Shown: one piece after another, positions 30,461 to 32,932 of the stretch
How the letters are laid out: every line of letters starts with the position of its first letter
How positions within the stretch are numbered: the stretch's first letter is position 1
Assembly (NCBI GenBank): GCA_964635875.1
Contig: CAZWRK010000045.1
Span: forward strand, 1 to 32,932
Length of the DNA stretch: 32,932 nt
Reading direction: 5' to 3'
Source of the DNA: CAZWRK01 sp964635875
GTDB lineage: Bacteria > Pseudomonadota > Gammaproteobacteria > Burkholderiales > Aquaspirillaceae
Notes under the pieces: generated by a model
Told to the model about the DNA's origin: nothing
Seen by the model: only the letters and a program-made list of their open reading frames with translations
Databases searched by the model: none
Position numbers and translations under genes: made by a program

Positions 30461-30500
30461 ATCTATCTCCCGGATTTGCCATACCTGACAGGAGCTGCTC

Positions 30501-31634
30501 GTGAGCCTTGTGCCCGCCCTTCTCGCGCTTGCCGATGGCACCCTTTTTAAGGGTGTTTCTATTGGTGCGCCCGGCGTCACCGTTGGTGAGGTGGTTTTTA
30601 ATACCGCCATCACTGGATATCAGGAAATCCTGACTGACCCGTCCTATACCAAACAAATTGTCACTTTAACCTATCCTCATATTGGCAACGTGGGTGCTAA
30701 TGATGAAGATAAAGAGTCCAACAGCGTTTTTGCTGCGGGCTTGATTGTGCGTGATTTGCCGTTGCTTCACTCTAACTTCCGCGCAGAAGAATCGCTTTCT
30801 GCGTATCTACAACGCCATAACACCGTGGCGATTGCAGATATCGATACCCGCAAATTGACTCGCATCTTGCGGGAAAAAGGCGCGCAACCCGGCTGCATCA
30901 TGGCTGGGGACATCGACGAACAAAAAGCCATCGAATTGGCGCGTGGTTTTGGCTCGATGGCTGGGCAAGATCTTGCCAAAGTCGTGAGCTGCACAGAGTC
31001 TTACCCGTGGGATACCCGCGAATGGAAACTGGGTACAGGTTATACCGCCCAGACCGAAGCGAAATATCACGTGGTCGCCTATGATTTTGGCGTGAAACAC
31101 AACATCTTGCGGATGTTGGCCGAGCGTGGCTGCCGTTTAACAGTTGTTCCCGCTCAAACACCTGCTGCAGAGGTCTTGGCGCTCAACCCTGACGGCGTAT
31201 TTTTGTCGAATGGCCCAGGGGATCCCGAGCCGTGCGACTACGCGATTGCGGCAATTCGCGAACTGCTGGCGACTAACTTGCCGATTTTTGGCATTTGCTT
31301 GGGACACCAATTACTCGGCTTGGCGAGTGGTGGAAAAACCAGCAAAATGAAGTTTGGCCATCACGGCGCGAACCACCCTGTTCAAGATTTGGACAGTGGT
31401 CGTGTCATGATTACCAGCCAAAATCATGGCTTCCAAGTCGATGAGACGAGCCTGCCTGAGAATGTTCGGGTGACACATCGCTCGTTATTTGACCAGACCG
31501 TGCAAGGGATTGCGTTGACCGACAAGCCCGCCTTTAGCTTCCAAGGTCACCCTGAAGCGAGCCCAGGTCCGCATGACGTCGCCTATCTGTTCGATCGCTT
31601 TACCGGCCTGATGGATGACCGTCAGCGCGGATAA
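30501..31634 (+). CDS. carA: Carbamoyl-phosphate synthase small subunit (GTG start)
   Basis: This 377-residue glutamine amidotransferase subunit releases ammonia from glutamine for carbamoyl phosphate synthesis, which feeds both arginine and pyrimidine pathways. The triad is visible: C266 in FGICLGHQLLGLA, H350 and E352 in FQGHPEASPGP. ALLALADGTLFKG at the start, VVFNTAITGYQEILTDPSY, the SNGPGDPE motif at about 236-243 and TSQNHGFQVDE are standard. The start is GTG with AGGAG six bases upstream. carB does not follow directly: an exporter gene is placed between the two. Confidence 0.97.
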   Translation: MSLVPALLALADGTLFKGVSIGAPGVTVGEVVFNTAITGYQEILTDPSYTKQIVTLTYPHIGNVGANDEDKESNSVFAAGLIVRDLPLLHSNFRAEESLSAYLQRHNTVAIADIDTRKLTRILREKGAQPGCIMAGDIDEQKAIELARGFGSMAGQDLAKVVSCTESYPWDTREWKLGTGYTAQTEAKYHVVAYDFGVKHNILRMLAERGCRLTVVPAQTPAAEVLALNPDGVFLSNGPGDPEPCDYAIAAIRELLATNLPIFGICLGHQLLGLASGGKTSKMKFGHHGANHPVQDLDSGRVMITSQNHGFQVDETSLPENVRVTHRSLFDQTVQGIALTDKPAFSFQGHPEASPGPHDVAYLFDRFTGLMDDRQRG

Positions 31635-31643
31635 AATCGAGAT

Positions 31644-31673
31644 TTGCCGCGCCTTGTGATCAAAGCGCGGCAA
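31644..31673 (+). repeat. Strong hairpin between carA and leuE
   Basis: TTGCCGCGC (31644-31652) pairs with GCGCGGCAA (31665-31673), with TTG/CAA pairing again inside around TGAT. No T run follows on either strand, so it is not an intrinsic terminator. It could protect the carA 3' end or tune expression of leuE and carB. Confidence 0.6.
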
Positions 31674-31689
31674 TGAAAAGGGGGAGAGA

Positions 31690-32349
31690 ATGTTCGGGGT
31701 TACTGATCTAGCGAGCTACATTGTGGGGACGATTCTGATCGTGCTATTGCCTGGTCCGAACTCACTCTATGTGCTCTCTGTTGCCGCGCGCCGAGGTGTA
31801 AAAGCCGCGTATGGTGGTGCCTGCGGTATTTTTGTTGGCGATGCCATTTTAATGCTGTTGTCTGCGACGGGGGTCGCGGCAGTGCTCAAGGCCGTACCCG
31901 CGCTGTTCTTTGTGTTGAAATACGCAGGCGCAGCCTACTTAGCGTGGATTGGTTTCAACATGCTCCGCGCGGCTTGGCAAAAATGGCGGAGTCCTGCGCT
32001 AGCACAATCAGATGATGCGGGTTCTACTGATATTCTGTCTAGCCAAGAAAATCCGTTTCGGAAGGCGCTGGTCATCAGCTTGCTTAACCCCAAAGCCATC
32101 CTCTTTTTCGTGTCCTTTTTTATCCAGTTTGTTGACCCCGGTTACCCTTATCCGGCACTGACTTTTCTTGTACTAGGTAGCATTGTGCAACTTTGCAGTT
32201 TTACCTACCTTACAACGCTGATTTTAGTGGGCGCAAAGATTGCGACTACGGTGCGCCGTCGTCGTAAGCTCTTGGCGTCTATGAGTGGCGGCGTAGGGGC
32301 GATGTTTATTGGCTTTGGCGCCAAACTCGCCAGTGCAAGTCTTAATTGA
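31690..32349 (+). CDS. leuE: LysE/RhtB family amino acid exporter, LeuE type
   Basis: This 219-residue protein has about six membrane segments and belongs to the LysE/RhtB superfamily. LLPGPNSLYVLSVAARRGVKAAYGGACGIFVGDAILM at about 19-55 is the typical first half, with the PGPN motif, and NPFRKALVISLLNPKAILFFVSFFIQFV the second. It most resembles LeuE (YeaS), which exports leucine and a few other amino acids; the actual substrate is not shown. A very strong ribosome site, AGGGGGAGAG, precedes the ATG. It is inserted between carA and carB on the same strand with short gaps (55 and 35 bases), so it is probably co-transcribed with them. Confidence 0.87.
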   Translation: MFGVTDLASYIVGTILIVLLPGPNSLYVLSVAARRGVKAAYGGACGIFVGDAILMLLSATGVAAVLKAVPALFFVLKYAGAAYLAWIGFNMLRAAWQKWRSPALAQSDDAGSTDILSSQENPFRKALVISLLNPKAILFFVSFFIQFVDPGYPYPALTFLVLGSIVQLCSFTYLTTLILVGAKIATTVRRRRKLLASMSGGVGAMFIGFGAKLASASLN

Positions 32350-32384
32350 AAACGAATATTTGAAATCCTGCGAGAAGTGAGTCC

Positions 32385-32932
32385 ATGCCAAAACGCACAG
32401 ACATCCAGAGCATCCTGATTATTGGTGCCGGCCCTATCGTCATCGGCCAGGCATGTGAATTCGATTACTCTGGCGCACAGGCGTGTAAAGCCTTGCGTGA
32501 AGAAGGTTACAAAGTCATCTTGGTCAATTCAAATCCGGCCACGATTATGACTGATCCAAACATGGCGGATGTGACCTACATCGAGCCGATTACTTGGCCG
32601 ATGGTCGAAAAAATCATTGCCAAAGAGCGGCCTGATGCCATTCTTCCGACCATGGGTGGGCAAACCGCGCTCAATTGCGCGCTTGATTTAGCACGCAATG
32701 GCGTTCTGGAAAAATACAATGTCGAGCTGATCGGCGCGACCGAAGATGCGATCGACAAAGCCGAAGACCGTGGCCGCTTCAAAGAAGCTATGGCCAAAAT
32801 TGGTCTCTCCTGCCCGCTTTCTTTCGTTTGCCACACCATGGAAGAATCGCTGGAAGCCCAGGCCAAGGTCGGCTTTCCAACTCTGATTCGTCCGTCGTTC
32901 ACGATGGGCGGTTCGGGCGGTGGGATTGCGTA
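32385..32932 (+). CDS. carB: Carbamoyl-phosphate synthase large subunit, N-terminal part (cut by window end)
   Basis: The first 182 codons of carB are present and stay open to the window edge. MPKRTDIQSILIIGAGPIVIGQACEFDYSGAQACKALREEGY is the classical beginning with the nucleotide-binding glycine loop. VILVNSNPATIMTDP, DAILPTMGGQTALNCALDLA, IGATEDAIDKAEDRGRFKEAM and FPTLIRPSFTMGGSGGGIA, entering the ATP-grasp domain, follow. The full protein in relatives is about 1,070 residues. It uses ammonia from CarA, bicarbonate and two ATP. The ribosome site is weak (GAGAAGTGAG). It is the third gene of the carA-leuE-carB group. Confidence 0.97.
   Translation, partial: MPKRTDIQSILIIGAGPIVIGQACEFDYSGAQACKALREEGYKVILVNSNPATIMTDPNMADVTYIEPITWPMVEKIIAKERPDAILPTMGGQTALNCALDLARNGVLEKYNVELIGATEDAIDKAEDRGRFKEAMAKIGLSCPLSFVCHTMEESLEAQAKVGFPTLIRPSFTMGGSGGGIA

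Overview
The window is a chromosomal segment of a Gram-negative bacterium with medium GC content, most likely a betaproteobacterium of the order Neisseriales (Chromobacteriaceae/Chitinibacteraceae type). This placement is an inference from gene content: a betaproteobacterial trimeric porin, a type IV prepilin peptidase followed by coaE-zapD-yacG, an etfBA plus 597-residue acyl-CoA dehydrogenase block, cysDN without cysC, and a carA-leuE-carB arrangement. No 16S gene is present and I could run no searches. Both ends are ordinary housekeeping DNA, and carB is cut by the right edge.

Layout. 35-901 is yicC (minus strand). 1032-7405 is a five-gene minus-strand operon: an FAD amine/amino-acid oxidoreductase, an MFS permease, a DapA-family lyase, an aldehyde dehydrogenase and a YddG-type aromatic amino acid exporter. 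A divergent LysR regulator follows at 7511-8497. This is the only clearly accessory catabolic block, and it sits between yicC and rph, which are neighbours in many proteobacteria. 8731-12060 carries rph, cysD and cysN. 12110-15923 carries a small zinc-ribbon protein (minus), dusA, rdgB, hemW and ridA. 16287-17342 is a highly expressed-looking porin. 17468-21157 is a tightly overlapping series: corC-like CNNM protein, pilD, coaE (TTG start), zapD (GTG start) and yacG. 21226-22982 (minus) holds amiC and tsaE, divergent from queG with overlapping start codons; murI follows queG. 25001-25884 (minus) holds a GNAT acetyltransferase and a MaoC/PhaJ-like hydratase, divergent from etfB-etfA, then an acyl-CoA dehydrogenase and a 4HBT thioesterase. 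30501 onward is carA, a LeuE/LysE exporter and the start of carB.

Function. The left block looks like a peripheral pathway in which an imported amino acid or amine is oxidised by a flavoenzyme, processed by a Schiff-base lyase and finished by an aldehyde dehydrogenase under LysR control. Its enzyme classes match the later steps of hydroxyproline degradation, but the epimerase is absent and the substrate cannot be read from sequence. The right block forms a fatty acyl-CoA module (hydratase, dehydrogenase, ETF, thioesterase). The rest is core cell biology: RNA processing, tRNA modification, sulfate assimilation, cell wall, division and pyrimidine/arginine precursor synthesis.

Non-coding signals include several textbook intrinsic terminators, a few good promoters (etfBA, carA, yicC, rph, tsaE), a repeat of 23 bases present in two identical intergenic copies, an 18-bp hairpin at the predicted 5' end of the carA mRNA, a branched structure between etfA and the acyl-CoA dehydrogenase gene, and a 12-base motif shared by the porin and etf/phaJ upstream regions. 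I saw no CRISPR array, tRNA, rRNA, insertion sequence or prophage.
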